Origin: Pedococcus_A sp963730585
GTDB taxonomy: Bacteria; Actinomycetota; Actinomycetes; Actinomycetales; Dermatophilaceae
DNA: 64,000 nucleotides
Assembly (NCBI GenBank): GCA_963730585.1
Contig: CAVSSL010000006.1
Span: 62,001 to 126,000 of the forward strand
Direction of reading: 5' to 3'
Part shown: positions 1 to 8,628 of the stretch, piece after piece
Numbering within the stretch: position 1 is the stretch's first letter
How the letters are laid out: each line of letters begins with the position of its first letter
Notes under the pieces: generated by a model
Told to the model about the DNA's origin: nothing
What the model saw: only the letters and a program-made list of their open reading frames with translations
Databases searched by the model: none
Program-made: the position numbers and the translations under genes

Positions 1-369
1 CGGCGCGTGCCGCACACCACCAGCAGCGTGGCCAAGGCGGCCCGGGAGGTCCACGAGCTCGGCGTGCGCCACGTGTGGGTGCGCCGTGGCCTCGCCGGCA
101 GCACGCTCAGCTCCCGCGACGAGGAGGGCCGGGTCACGGTGACCCACTTCCCGGCGCCGCGCACGCAGGTGGTCGACGTCACCGGCGCCGGCGACGCGAT
201 GACCGCCGCCTTCGTGCACGGGCTGCTGCGCCGCGACAGCCCCCGGGAGGCCGCCGCCTTCGGCCAGATGGCCGCCGCCCTCACCGTCGCCAGCCCCGAG
301 ACCGTCCGCCCCGACATCAGCGCGCGCCTCGTCGACGCCGAGCTGCGCGCCGCCCAGGAGACCGCATGA
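1..369 (+). CDS. psuK: PfkB-family carbohydrate kinase, likely pseudouridine kinase (5' truncated by window edge)
   Basis: This is the C-terminal part of a ribokinase-type sugar kinase; the reading frame is open to the window edge, so the true start lies upstream. The PfkB signature DVTGAGDA is present, and its Asp is the catalytic base of the family, followed by the usual helical tail. The stop overlaps the psuG start as ATGA at 366-369, so the two are translationally coupled. Pairing with PsuG implies phosphorylation of pseudouridine to pseudouridine 5'-phosphate. The specific substrate is inferred from this neighbour; the family assignment is secure. Confidence 0.85.
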   Translation, partial: RRVPHTTSSVAKAAREVHELGVRHVWVRRGLAGSTLSSRDEEGRVTVTHFPAPRTQVVDVTGAGDAMTAAFVHGLLRRDSPREAAAFGQMAAALTVASPETVRPDISARLVDAELRAAQETA

Positions 370-1322
370 CGACCGCCGCCACACCCCCTGCCAGCACCTC
401 CGCCACCCCGCACCCGATGCTCGCCCTCTCCGAGGAGGTGGCCGCGGCCCTGCACGACGGCGCGCCGCTCGTCGCCCTGGAGTCCACGATCATCAGCCAC
501 GGCATGCCCTACCCGCGCAACGTGGAGATGGCGGTCGAGGTCGAGGGCATCGTGCGCGACGGCGGCGCCGTCCCCGCGACCATCGCCGTGCTCGACGGCG
601 TGCCCCGCATCGGCCTCTCCCGCGACGAGCTCGAGGTGCTGGCCAGCCACGGCGACGTCGCCAAGGTGAGCCTGCGCGACCTGCCCTTCGTCGTCGCGAC
701 CGGCGCCCACGGGGCCACGACGGTGGCCGCCACGATGCGCCTGGCCGCGCTGGCCGGCATACGGGTCTTCGTCACCGGCGGCCTCGGCGGCGTGCACCGC
801 GGCGCCGCGACGAGCTTCGACATCTCGGCCGACCTCACCGAGCTGGGGCAGACCGACGTCGCCGTCATCAGCGCCGGGGTGAAGTCCATCCTCGACATCG
901 GCCTCACCCTCGAGTCGCTCGAGACCCTCGGTGTGCCCGTGGTCGGGTTCGGCACCGACGAGTTCCCGTCGTTCTACTCGCGCACCTCCGGCCACCGCGC
1001 GCCCATGCGGGTCGACAGCGTCGAGCAGCTCGCCGCGATGATGCGCGCCAAGTGGGACCTCGGCCTCGCCGGCGGCATCTCGGTGGCCAACCCGGTGCCG
1101 GTCGAGGACGAGATCCCGGCCGACGAGATCGGCGCGCTCATCGAGCAGGCGCTGGGGGAGTGCGCGGAGCGCGGCATCCACGGCAAGGACATCACCCCGT
1201 TCCTGCTCGGCCGGATCGTCGAGCTCTCCGGTGGCCGCAGCCTCGAGACCAACATCGCCCTCGTGCGCAGCAACGCCCGGCTCGGCGCCGCCCTCGCCGT
1301 CGCCTACCAGCGCCTGTCCTGA
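366..1322 (+). CDS. psuG: Pseudouridine-5'-phosphate glycosidase
   Basis: PsuG reversibly cleaves pseudouridine 5'-phosphate into uracil and ribose 5-phosphate. The 318-residue product matches the usual length. The conserved LESTIISHG block places the catalytic Glu at about residue 39, and AGVKSILD places the Schiff-base Lys at about 173. SFYSRTSG and GGISVANPVP complete the family signature. The ATG at 366 overlaps the kinase stop; a longer frame open upstream is an overlap shadow of the kinase. Together with the upstream kinase this forms the pseudouridine catabolic pair. Confidence is high. Confidence 0.95.
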   Translation: MTTAATPPASTSATPHPMLALSEEVAAALHDGAPLVALESTIISHGMPYPRNVEMAVEVEGIVRDGGAVPATIAVLDGVPRIGLSRDELEVLASHGDVAKVSLRDLPFVVATGAHGATTVAATMRLAALAGIRVFVTGGLGGVHRGAATSFDISADLTELGQTDVAVISAGVKSILDIGLTLESLETLGVPVVGFGTDEFPSFYSRTSGHRAPMRVDSVEQLAAMMRAKWDLGLAGGISVANPVPVEDEIPADEIGALIEQALGECAERGIHGKDITPFLLGRIVELSGGRSLETNIALVRSNARLGAALAVAYQRLS

Positions 1323-1454
1323 CCGACGGTATGCCGGGTGGGCCCGGCAGCGGGTGGGCCTGCCATGCGGGTCGGTCGCCTCGCCCCGGCGGGGCAGCGG
1401 CTAGGCTCGTCCCGTACCGCATTGCACCCCGTCCGGCACCGCGCAGGAGATGTT

Positions 1455-2750
1455 GTGGCCACGATTGAGGCAGTAGGCGCCCGCGAGATCCTCGACTCCC
1501 GAGGCAACCCGACCGTCGAGGTCGAGGTCGCCCTCGACGACGGCACCATCGCCCGTGCGGCGGTGCCCTCCGGCGCCTCCACCGGCGCCTTCGAGGCGGT
1601 CGAGCGTCGTGACGGCGACAAGGGCCGCTACCTGGGCAAGGGCGTCGAGAACGCCGTCGACGCCGTGCTCGACGAGATCGGCCCGAAGCTGCTCGGCTTC
1701 GAGGCCAGCGAGCAGCGCCTCGTCGACGCCGAGATGCTCGCCCTCGACGGCACTGCCAACAAGGGCAAGATCGGCGCCAACGCCATCCTCGGCGTCTCCC
1801 TCGCGGTGGCCCGTGCCGCCGCCGAGTCGGCCGGCCTGCCACTGTTCCGCTACGTCGGCGGTCCCAACGCGCACGTGCTGCCGGTGCCGATGATGAACAT
1901 CCTCAACGGCGGCAGCCACGCCGACTCCAACGTCGACATCCAGGAGTTCATGATCGCCCCGATCGGCGCCGACTCCTTCCGTGAGGCGCTGCGCTGGGGT
2001 GCGGAGGTCTACCACGAGCTCAAGGCCGTGCTGAAGGAGAAGGGCCTGGCCACCGGCCTCGGCGACGAGGGTGGCTTCGCGCCGAACCTCGGCTCCAACC
2101 GCGAGGCGCTCGACCTCATCCTCGAGGCGATCACCCGCGCCGGCTACGAGCCCGGCACCCAGATCGCCCTCGCTCTCGACGTCGCGGCGAGCGAGTTCCA
2201 CAACGAGGATGGCACCTACCAGTTCGAGGGCGCCTCCAAGACGGCTGAGCAGATGGTCGACTACTACGCCGACCTCGTCGACTCCTACCCGCTGGTCTCC
2301 CTCGAGGACCCGCTGGACGAGGACGACTGGGACGGCTGGAAGACGCTCACCGACCGCCTCGGCGACCGCGTCCAGGTCGTGGGCGACGACCTCTTCGTCA
2401 CCAACCCCGAGCGGCTCCAGCGGGGCATCGACTCCCGCACCGCCAACGCGCTGCTGGTCAAGGTCAACCAGATCGGCTCGCTCACCGAGACCATGGACGC
2501 CGTGGAGCTCGCGCACCGCAACGGCTACCGCTGCATGATGAGCCACCGCTCCGGCGAGACCGAGGACACCACCATCGCCGACCTCGCCGTCGCGACGAAC
2601 TGCGGCCAGATCAAGACCGGCGCCCCGGCCCGCTCCGAGCGCGTGGCGAAGTACAACCAGCTGCTGCGCATCGAGGAGGAGCTCGACGAGGCCGCCGTGT
2701 ATGCCGGCGCCGCGGCCTTCCCGCGCTTCTCGCCGACCGCTCGCGGCTGA
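1455..2750 (+). CDS. eno: Enolase
   Basis: Enolase interconverts 2-phosphoglycerate and phosphoenolpyruvate in glycolysis. The 431-residue product begins MATIEAVGAREILDSRGNP and carries the enolase signature around MSHRSGETEDT and GAPARSERVAKYNQ near the C-terminus. The GTG at 1455 is chosen because AGGAG lies five bases upstream and the protein then starts like other actinobacterial enolases; an upstream in-frame ATG at 1338 would add 39 unrelated residues. A possible -10 (TAGGCT, 1402-1407) lies in the intergenic region, which also holds one copy of the GTATGCCG octamer. The order eno-ftsB-DUF501-ppx matches M. tuberculosis. Confidence 0.97.
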   Translation: MATIEAVGAREILDSRGNPTVEVEVALDDGTIARAAVPSGASTGAFEAVERRDGDKGRYLGKGVENAVDAVLDEIGPKLLGFEASEQRLVDAEMLALDGTANKGKIGANAILGVSLAVARAAAESAGLPLFRYVGGPNAHVLPVPMMNILNGGSHADSNVDIQEFMIAPIGADSFREALRWGAEVYHELKAVLKEKGLATGLGDEGGFAPNLGSNREALDLILEAITRAGYEPGTQIALALDVAASEFHNEDGTYQFEGASKTAEQMVDYYADLVDSYPLVSLEDPLDEDDWDGWKTLTDRLGDRVQVVGDDLFVTNPERLQRGIDSRTANALLVKVNQIGSLTETMDAVELAHRNGYRCMMSHRSGETEDTTIADLAVATNCGQIKTGAPARSERVAKYNQLLRIEEELDEAAVYAGAAAFPRFSPTARG

Positions 2751-2778
2751 CGCGGCGAACGGAGCCGAGGGGCGTTCG

Positions 2779-3408
2779 ATGCCCACGAACAGCGGGGGAC
2801 AGGGAGCCACGCCACGCCGTCCGGCGCGGCGTGGCTCCACGGCGCGCCCGGGGGCCACGTCGTCCTCGACGCGCCCCAGCGCACGAGCCGGTGCGTCCCG
2901 CCCCTCAGCGCGCACCGGCAGCGCCCTGCGGCAGGCCGCTGCCGCCGCCCGCTCCGCCCGTGACCGGAAGGCCACGCGGTCGCTGCGGAGGGGTCTCGTG
3001 CTCGCCTCGATCTTCGTGCTGCTGGCCATCACCCTCGTGCCGACCCTGCGCTCCTACCTGCGCCAGCAGGGCGACATCGACGCCATGCGCGAGCAGGTGG
3101 CCGAGCAGCAGGTGAAGGTCGAGGAGCTCCAGAAGGAGCAGGCCCGCTGGAACGACAACGCCTACGTCGAGCAGCAGGCGCGTGAGCGGCTGAAGTTCGT
3201 CAAGGTCGGCGACCGCTCCTACACGGTCATCGACGGCGACCCGCAGGAGCCGGAGACGCCGGGCGTCGCCGCGGCCCCGAAGTCCAAGCAGGACTCCCCG
3301 TGGTACGGCCGGGTCTGGGAGTCCGCCAAGGTCGCCGACCGCGGCGCGGCCACCCCTGTGCCCGGAACACCGACCCCCACCACCACCCCGACCCCGACGA
3401 AGCAGTAG
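2779..3408 (+). CDS. FtsB/DivIC-family septum formation initiator
   Basis: This is a predicted bitopic cell-division protein. Its basic, Ser/Ala/Arg-rich cytoplasmic N-terminus (about 75 residues) leads into one membrane helix (LASIFVLLAITLVPTL) and then a coiled coil rich in Glu/Gln (about residues 100-130), as in FtsB/DivIC proteins that bridge FtsL and FtsQ in the divisome. A Pro/Thr-rich tail ends the 209-residue product. The ATG at 2779 lies 28 bases after eno. Position between eno and DUF501 matches Rv1024 (FtsB) of M. tuberculosis. Confidence 0.85.
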   Translation: MPTNSGGQGATPRRPARRGSTARPGATSSSTRPSARAGASRPSARTGSALRQAAAAARSARDRKATRSLRRGLVLASIFVLLAITLVPTLRSYLRQQGDIDAMREQVAEQQVKVEELQKEQARWNDNAYVEQQARERLKFVKVGDRSYTVIDGDPQEPETPGVAAAPKSKQDSPWYGRVWESAKVADRGAATPVPGTPTPTTTPTPTKQ

Positions 3409-3415
3409 GTCCCGC

Positions 3416-3967
3416 ATGACCCCCAACCGCCCGGAGGCCCCCACCCAGGCGGACCTCGACGCCGTCCACGCCCAGCTCGGCCGGGTGCCCCGCGGCGTCG
3501 CCGCCGTCGCGCACCGCTGCCCCTGCGGCCGGCCCGACGTGCTCACCACCGAGCCGCGGCTGCCGGACGGCACGCCGTTCCCCACCACCTTCTACGCGAC
3601 CTGCCCCAAGCTGACGGGGGCCATCAGCACCCTCGAGAACGGCGGGCTGATGCGCGAGATGACCGAGCGGCTCGCGGAGGACGCCGACCTCGCGGCCCGC
3701 TACGCCGCCGCGCACGAGGACTACCTGCGCCGGCGGGCCGCGCTCGGCGACGTGCCCGAGATCGCGGGCATCTCCGCCGGCGGGATGCCGACGCGGGTCA
3801 AGTGCCTGCACGTGCTGGTGGCGCACTCGCTGGCCGCCGGCCCGGGCGTGAACCCCCTCGGCGACGAGGCGCTCGCCCTCCTCGGGGAGTGGTGGGCCGC
3901 AGGTTCGTGCGTGTCCGACGTCGAGGTCCCCGCGGGTGCCGCTGGCTCGCCGGAGGCGGACCAGTGA
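3416..3967 (+). CDS. DUF501 domain-containing protein
   Basis: A conserved actinobacterial protein of unknown function, 183 residues, cytosolic. The sequence CPCGRPDVL followed by PFPTTFYATCPKL is typical of DUF501, with three Cys that could bind metal or form redox pairs. It sits between the ftsB-like gene (seven bases upstream) and ppx, overlapping the ppx start by GTGA, so all three are probably one operon with eno. Its lasting linkage to eno/ppx (as with Rv1025) is the only functional hint. Confidence 0.85.
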   Translation: MTPNRPEAPTQADLDAVHAQLGRVPRGVAAVAHRCPCGRPDVLTTEPRLPDGTPFPTTFYATCPKLTGAISTLENGGLMREMTERLAEDADLAARYAAAHEDYLRRRAALGDVPEIAGISAGGMPTRVKCLHVLVAHSLAAGPGVNPLGDEALALLGEWWAAGSCVSDVEVPAGAAGSPEADQ

Positions 3968-4911
3968 CCCGCGTCGGTGCGGTCGACTGCGGCACGAACT
4001 CGATCCGCCTGCTCATTGCCGACGTGGACGCCGCCGCCGGCAAGCTCACCGACGTGGTGCGCCGCATGGAAGTGGTCCGGCTCGGCTACGGCGTCGACCG
4101 CACCGGGATGATCGACCCGGAGGCGATGCGACGCACCGTCGCGATGGCAGCCGAGTATGCCGCCCAGTGCGAGGAGGCAGGCGTCGAGGCGGTGCGCTTC
4201 GTGGCGACCTCCGCGTCGCGGGACGCCGGGAACGCCGACGAGTTCGTCGCCGGGGTGCGACAGGCGTTCTCCCGGTTCGGCATCGCGCCCGAGGTCATCT
4301 CGGGTGACGAGGAGGCGGCTCTGTCGTTCCGGGGGGCGACCGGCGAGCTGCGCGCCCTCGGCATCGACGGGCCCTGCCTGGTCGTCGACCTCGGCGGCGG
4401 CTCGACCGAGTTCGTCCGCGGCACCGACAGCGTCGAGGCGGCGCGCTCGGTCGACATCGGCTGCGTCCGGATGACCGAGCGCCACCTGCGCAGCGACCCG
4501 CCCACGGCCGACGAGATCGCCGCGGCTACCCGCGACATCGACGCCGCGATCGACCTCGCCGTCGAGGCGGTCGACTTCCGTGGCGTCGCCGCCCTCGTGG
4601 GGCTCGCCGGGACCGTCACCACCATCACCGCCCATGCGCTCGGGCTGCCCGCCTACGACGCCGGGCGCATCCACCTGACGACCCTGCCGCCCGAGACCGT
4701 GCTCGCCGCCTGCGAGTCGCTGCTCCACATGAGCCGGGCCGACCGGGCCGCGCTGCCGTTCATGCACCCCGGCCGCGTCGACGTCATCGGCGCCGGCGCC
4801 CTGGTCTGGCACGAGGTCGTGCGGAGGGTCACGGCAGCGTCGGGCACCTCCACGGTGATCACCTCCGAGCACGACATCCTCGACGGCATCGCCTTCTCCT
4901 GCGCCGACTGA
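3964..4911 (+). CDS. ppx: Ppx/GppA family exopolyphosphatase
   Basis: Predicted exopolyphosphatase of the ASKHA fold, 315 residues. The N-terminal phosphate-1 motif reads VGAVDCGTNSIRLLI, the phosphate-2 motif is VVDLGGGSTEFV, and a later GLAGTVTTITA block binds nucleotide or polyphosphate in the family. It is the short two-domain Ppx type of actinobacteria, without the C-terminal HD domain of E. coli Ppx. The GTG start at 3964 overlaps the DUF501 stop. Guanosine pentaphosphatase activity (GppA) is an alternative. No obvious terminator follows. Confidence 0.9.
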   Translation: MTRVGAVDCGTNSIRLLIADVDAAAGKLTDVVRRMEVVRLGYGVDRTGMIDPEAMRRTVAMAAEYAAQCEEAGVEAVRFVATSASRDAGNADEFVAGVRQAFSRFGIAPEVISGDEEAALSFRGATGELRALGIDGPCLVVDLGGGSTEFVRGTDSVEAARSVDIGCVRMTERHLRSDPPTADEIAAATRDIDAAIDLAVEAVDFRGVAALVGLAGTVTTITAHALGLPAYDAGRIHLTTLPPETVLAACESLLHMSRADRAALPFMHPGRVDVIGAGALVWHEVVRRVTAASGTSTVITSEHDILDGIAFSCAD

Positions 4912-5155
4912 CCCGCGACGGCCCTGAGGCAGCCCCGAGGTGCCGTAACCCACCGCTCCCACCCTCGTTGCCCACGGTGACGCACAGCACAGGGCCAGGC
5001 GGGGAGGCGACATCCCGAGTCAGTGGACGGCATCCGGCGACGAGGCCGGGCGGCAGGCCACGCCTGCGCCGACCTCGCCCCCGCCTGCCTGGCTGAGCGC
5101 GCTCGACGACCAGCGCGACAACTGGGTCGAGCGCTGGGCCAACCCGCTCTCCGGC

Positions 5156-6424
5156 GTGGCCTTTCTCCTGGTCATCGGGCTGCTCATGGGCCTGTCGGTC
5201 GCGTCGTTCCAGAAGGTGTTCACCGACGTGGTGATGGTCTCGCTGCGCACCGACCGGATCGGCTCCCAGCTGCAGGAGGCCAGTGACGTCAAGCTGCGCG
5301 GCCTGGTGGTCGGGGAGGTGCGCGACATCCGCACCACCGGCGATGGTGCGGTGCTGGCGTTGGCGCTCAAGCCGGAGATGGTGGGCCAGATCCCGGCGGA
5401 CGTGTCGGCGCGGCTGCTGCCCAAGACGTTGTTCGGGGAGCGCTACGTCGACCTGGTGGCTCAGGGCGAGGTGACCCAGCCCATCGCCGACGGCGATGTC
5501 ATCACCCAGGACCGCACGAGTGTGGCGATCGAGCTGGAGCGGGTCTTCGCCGACCTGCTGCCGCTGCTGCGCACGGTGCAGCCGGAGAAGCTGGCCGCGA
5601 CGCTGAACGCGTTGGCGACCACGTTCGACGGCCGCGGCACCCGGCTGGGGCAGAACCTGGTGCTGGTCGACCGGTACTTCACGGAGCTGAACCCGCACCT
5701 GCCGGCCCTGCAGGCCGACATCTCCGGTCTGGCCGACCTGGCCAGCACGTATGCCGTGGCGGCGCCGGAGCTGGTCCGCGCGGCGAAGGCGCTGGTCACC
5801 ACGAACACCACGATCGTGCAGAAGCAGGACTCGTTGCGGGGGTTCTTCGCCGGCACGGCCGGGTTCGCGAACAGAGGTGCGAACTTCCTGGACCGCAACG
5901 GCGACCGGCTGATCCAGGCCGGGCGGGTGGGCCGGCCGAGCCTGGCGCTGTTCGCGAAGTACGCCCCGCAGTACCCGTGCATGGCGAGCGCCCTGGCGAA
6001 CTGGGTCCCGATCATCGACGACGCCTGGAAGAACGAGACCTTCCACATCACCGTGGAGGTGACACCGCAGCGGCCGGGCTACCAGCCGGGGGAGGAGCCC
6101 GCCTGGGGTGAGAAGCGCGGCCCGGACTGTGGCCAGCTGCCGACGCCGGACACCTCACAGGCCAAGCCGCTGCCCGGCAAGAAGTTCGACGACGGCACCC
6201 GCAACACCGGCGGCTACAGCAGCGACCCCGAGTTCTCGGCCCTGCCGGCTGCGTTCCACGCCGCTGACGCGGCCGCCATCAACGACCCGGACAGCGGGCT
6301 GGCGGGCACAGACGGCGAGCAGTGGGTGGTGGCCGGCCTCCTGCACGCGGGCGGCCGGCCGTCGGCGATCACGACCCTGCTGGCGGGACCCGCGCTTCGA
6401 GGGGCTGTCGTGCACCAGCGGTGA
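5156..6424 (+). CDS. Orphan MCE-family protein (MceA-like), start unclear
   Basis: The product has an N-terminal membrane helix followed by an MCE/MlaD domain (about residues 25-110, with SDVKLRGLVVGEV and PKTLFGERYVDL), a helical region and a C-terminal tail ending in LLAGPALRG, as in MceA proteins that carry lipids across the envelope. The GTG at 5156 falls inside the membrane helix. The frame stays open back to 4949 and encodes a plausible cytosolic N-terminus, but I see no ATG, GTG or TTG there. No yrbE permease or mceB-F genes are adjacent, so this looks like a remnant of an mce operon. Its 3' end overlaps the convergent tetR gene by 56 bases. Confidence 0.7.
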   Translation: MAFLLVIGLLMGLSVASFQKVFTDVVMVSLRTDRIGSQLQEASDVKLRGLVVGEVRDIRTTGDGAVLALALKPEMVGQIPADVSARLLPKTLFGERYVDLVAQGEVTQPIADGDVITQDRTSVAIELERVFADLLPLLRTVQPEKLAATLNALATTFDGRGTRLGQNLVLVDRYFTELNPHLPALQADISGLADLASTYAVAAPELVRAAKALVTTNTTIVQKQDSLRGFFAGTAGFANRGANFLDRNGDRLIQAGRVGRPSLALFAKYAPQYPCMASALANWVPIIDDAWKNETFHITVEVTPQRPGYQPGEEPAWGEKRGPDCGQLPTPDTSQAKPLPGKKFDDGTRNTGGYSSDPEFSALPAAFHAADAAAINDPDSGLAGTDGEQWVVAGLLHAGGRPSAITTLLAGPALRGAVVHQR

Positions 6425-7046
6425 CGGCCAGTCCCGCCAGCCCGTGCCAGACGCCGGCCATGACGAGGCCGGTGGCGTCCTCCGCCGTGACCTCCGGGCG
6501 CCCCAGGCTCCACACCGCGACCCGCTCGCAGGCCCCGACGACGACCTCGGAGTAGCCCTCGAGCAGGGCGGGCGGCACGGTCTCGAGGCCCGGCACCCGA
6601 CCGAGCGCCTCAGCCACCACGGCCGACTGCTGGGTCCGGATCCGCTCGATGCCGCGGCTGGCCGACGCCGCGACGGCGGCTTCCTGCTGGATGAGTGCGA
6701 AGGCGGACGCGTGCTCGTCGATGAAGTCGAAGAAGGCGCGGATGCCGCTCTCGAAGACCGCCTCGAGCGGAGCGTCCTCGGGCACGGCCTCCCAGGCCGC
6801 GACCGTCGCCTCGCGCAGCTGGGACCGCGCCCGGTCGACACAGGCCGACAGCAGGCCCTCCTTGGACCCGAAGTAGCCGTAGATGAGCGGCTTGGTCACG
6901 CCCACCCGGTCGGCCACCTCCTCCATGGTGGTGGCCTGGTAGCCGCGCTCGGCGAACACCGCCTCGGCGACGGCGAGGATCTGCTCCTCGCGCTGCGCCC
7001 GCGGCATACGCGCCCCGCGACCGGCGCGCACGGAGGACTGGTCCAC
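6369..7046 (-). CDS. TetR-family transcriptional regulator
   Basis: The product is 225 residues with an N-terminal TetR helix-turn-helix (ILAVAEAVFAERGYQATTMEEVADRVGVTKPLIYGYF split over residues 23-60) and an all-helical ligand domain. The last residues (ARQPLEARVPPAGS) read through the 3' end of the MCE gene and may not be ancestral. The GTG at 7046 is the longest start; an ATG at 7007 (MPRAQREEQ) is a good alternative. It is divergent from the monooxygenase and SDR genes, with palindromes in between, so it probably represses that cluster and itself. Confidence 0.9.
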   Translation of the reverse strand: MDQSSVRAGRGARMPRAQREEQILAVAEAVFAERGYQATTMEEVADRVGVTKPLIYGYFGSKEGLLSACVDRARSQLREATVAAWEAVPEDAPLEAVFESGIRAFFDFIDEHASAFALIQQEAAVAASASRGIERIRTQQSAVVAEALGRVPGLETVPPALLEGYSEVVVGACERVAVWSLGRPEVTAEDATGLVMAGVWHGLAGLAVTAGARQPLEARVPPAGS

Positions 7047-7063
7047 GGCGCCGATGCTACCGG

Positions 7064-7092
7064 TACCGCCGGTAACTTACTGCTGGTAAGTT
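7064..7092. promoter_or_regulatory. Putative TetR operators in the tetR/monooxygenase divergent promoter
   Basis: Two adjacent palindromes lie between the divergent genes: TACCG-C-CGGTA at 7064-7074 and AACTTAC-N5-GTAAGTT at 7074-7092. The right arm contains TAAGTT (7087-7092), a candidate -10 eight bases before the ATG at 7101, so a bound repressor would cover the promoter. That the neighbouring TetR protein binds here is inference. Confidence 0.6.
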
Positions 7093-7100
7093 CTCCGGCC

Positions 7101-8628
7101 ATGGAGCCGGAGACCCCGCCCACCCCGCACCACCGGGTGGCCGTCGTGGGCGCCGGCTTCTCCGGTCTCGGGATGGCCGTGCGGCTGGCCGAGCGGGGCG
7201 AGGACTTCGTGGTGCTGGAGAAGGCCGACGAGGTCGGCGGCACCTGGCGTGACAACCGGTACCCCGGTTGCGCCTGCGACGTGCCCTCCCGGCTGTACTC
7301 GTTCTCGTTCGACCTCAAGCCCGACTGGAGCCGGGACTTCGCCACGGCCGAGGAGATCTGGGACTACCTGCGCGACGTCACCGAGCGTCGAGGGGTCCGG
7401 GACCGCATCGTGTTCGGCGCCGACCTCGCCTCCGCGGTGTGGGACGAGGGCGCCCGGCGGTGGGTGCTCTCGGCGGCCGACGGGCGGGAGTGGACCGCCG
7501 ACGCCCTGGTGCTCGGGGTCGGGGCGCTCCACGAGCCGCGGCTGCCCGACATCGAGGGGCTCGACCGGTTCGCCGGGCCCGTGCTGCACTCGGCGCGGTG
7601 GCCGGCGGACGACGGGCTCGACGGTCTGCGGGTGGCGGTGGTCGGCACCGGCGCGAGCGCCGTGCAGATGGTGCCCGAGCTGGCCACGCGGGTCGCCGAC
7701 CTCACCGTCTTCCAGCGCACGCCGGCCTGGATCCTGCCGAAGCGCGACCGGCCGTGGAGCCAGCGACGCCAGCGGCTGTTCCGGCGGTGGCCGGCACTGC
7801 AGCGAGCGGTGCGGTGGGCGACGTTCTGGGAGCTCGAGGCCCGGGTGCCGATGTTCTCCCGCCACCCCTTCCGTGGCCCGGCTCGCCGAGCGGATGGCGC
7901 TCCGCAACCTGCGCGAGGCGGTCAGCGACCCGGAGGTGCGACGCCGCCTCACGCCCGGCTACACGCTCGGCTGCAAACGGGTGCTGCTGTCCAACGACTA
8001 CTGGCCGACGTTCGAGCGGCCCAACGTCCACCTGGTCACCGAGCCGATCACCGCGGTGGAGCCCGGCGCCGTCGTCACCGCAGACGGCACCCGGCACGAG
8101 GTCGACGCCCTCGCGCTGGGCACCGGGTTCGACGTCACCGGCTCGTTCGAGCGCCTCGACGTCCGAGGGCTCGGCGGCCGCAGCCTGGCGCAGGCGTGGT
8201 CGGAGGGCATGCGCACGAGCCTGGGCATCACCGTCGCCGGGTTCCCCGAGCTCTACCTGCTGCTCGGCCCCAACACCGGGCTGGGACACAACTCGGTGGT
8301 GCTGATGATCGAGTCCGCGACGCGCTACGTGCTGCAGTGCCTCGACCGGGGCCGCTCCGCGCCTCGCGTCACCACCGAGGCGGCGCAGCGACGGTTCACC
8401 GAGGAGATGCGGCGACGCAGCCGACGCACCGTCTGGGCCACCGGCTGCCGCAGCTGGTACCTCGACCGGTTCGGCAACAACACGACCCTGTGGCCCGGTT
8501 CGGTGGTGGGCTACTGGTGGCGCACCCGGCGCGTCGACGACGCGGCGTTCGAGGCGGTCGGGCCACGAGAGCCGGTGAGGAGAGGGCATGAGCGGAACAC
8601 TGTTCAAGACGCGGCAGTTCGCACCTGA
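7101..8628 (+). pseudogene. Flavin-containing Baeyer-Villiger monooxygenase, frameshifted
   Basis: The N-terminal part (from ATG 7101) has the FAD Rossmann motif VVGAGFSGLG, the Baeyer-Villiger fingerprint FxGxxxHxxxWP (FAGPVLHSARWP) and a second Rossmann VVGTGASAVQ. Near 7865-7875 this frame runs out of family-like sequence, and the rest (ARLAERMALRNL through GLGHNSVVLMIES to 8628) continues in the frame one base later. One extra base in the CCCC-TT-CC run would explain it. The whole span would give about 509 residues, normal for the family. The stop overlaps the SDR start. Whether this is a true mutation or a sequencing error cannot be told here. Confidence 0.85.

Noticed and set aside
1401..3032. 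A 543-codon minus-strand frame across eno
   Set aside because: Antisense shadow of eno and the ftsB-like gene; no domain features.
7855..7885. Programmed ribosomal frameshifting in the monooxygenase
   Set aside because: No pseudoknot or known slippery signal was seen, and other genes in the window show the same one-base insertion pattern.
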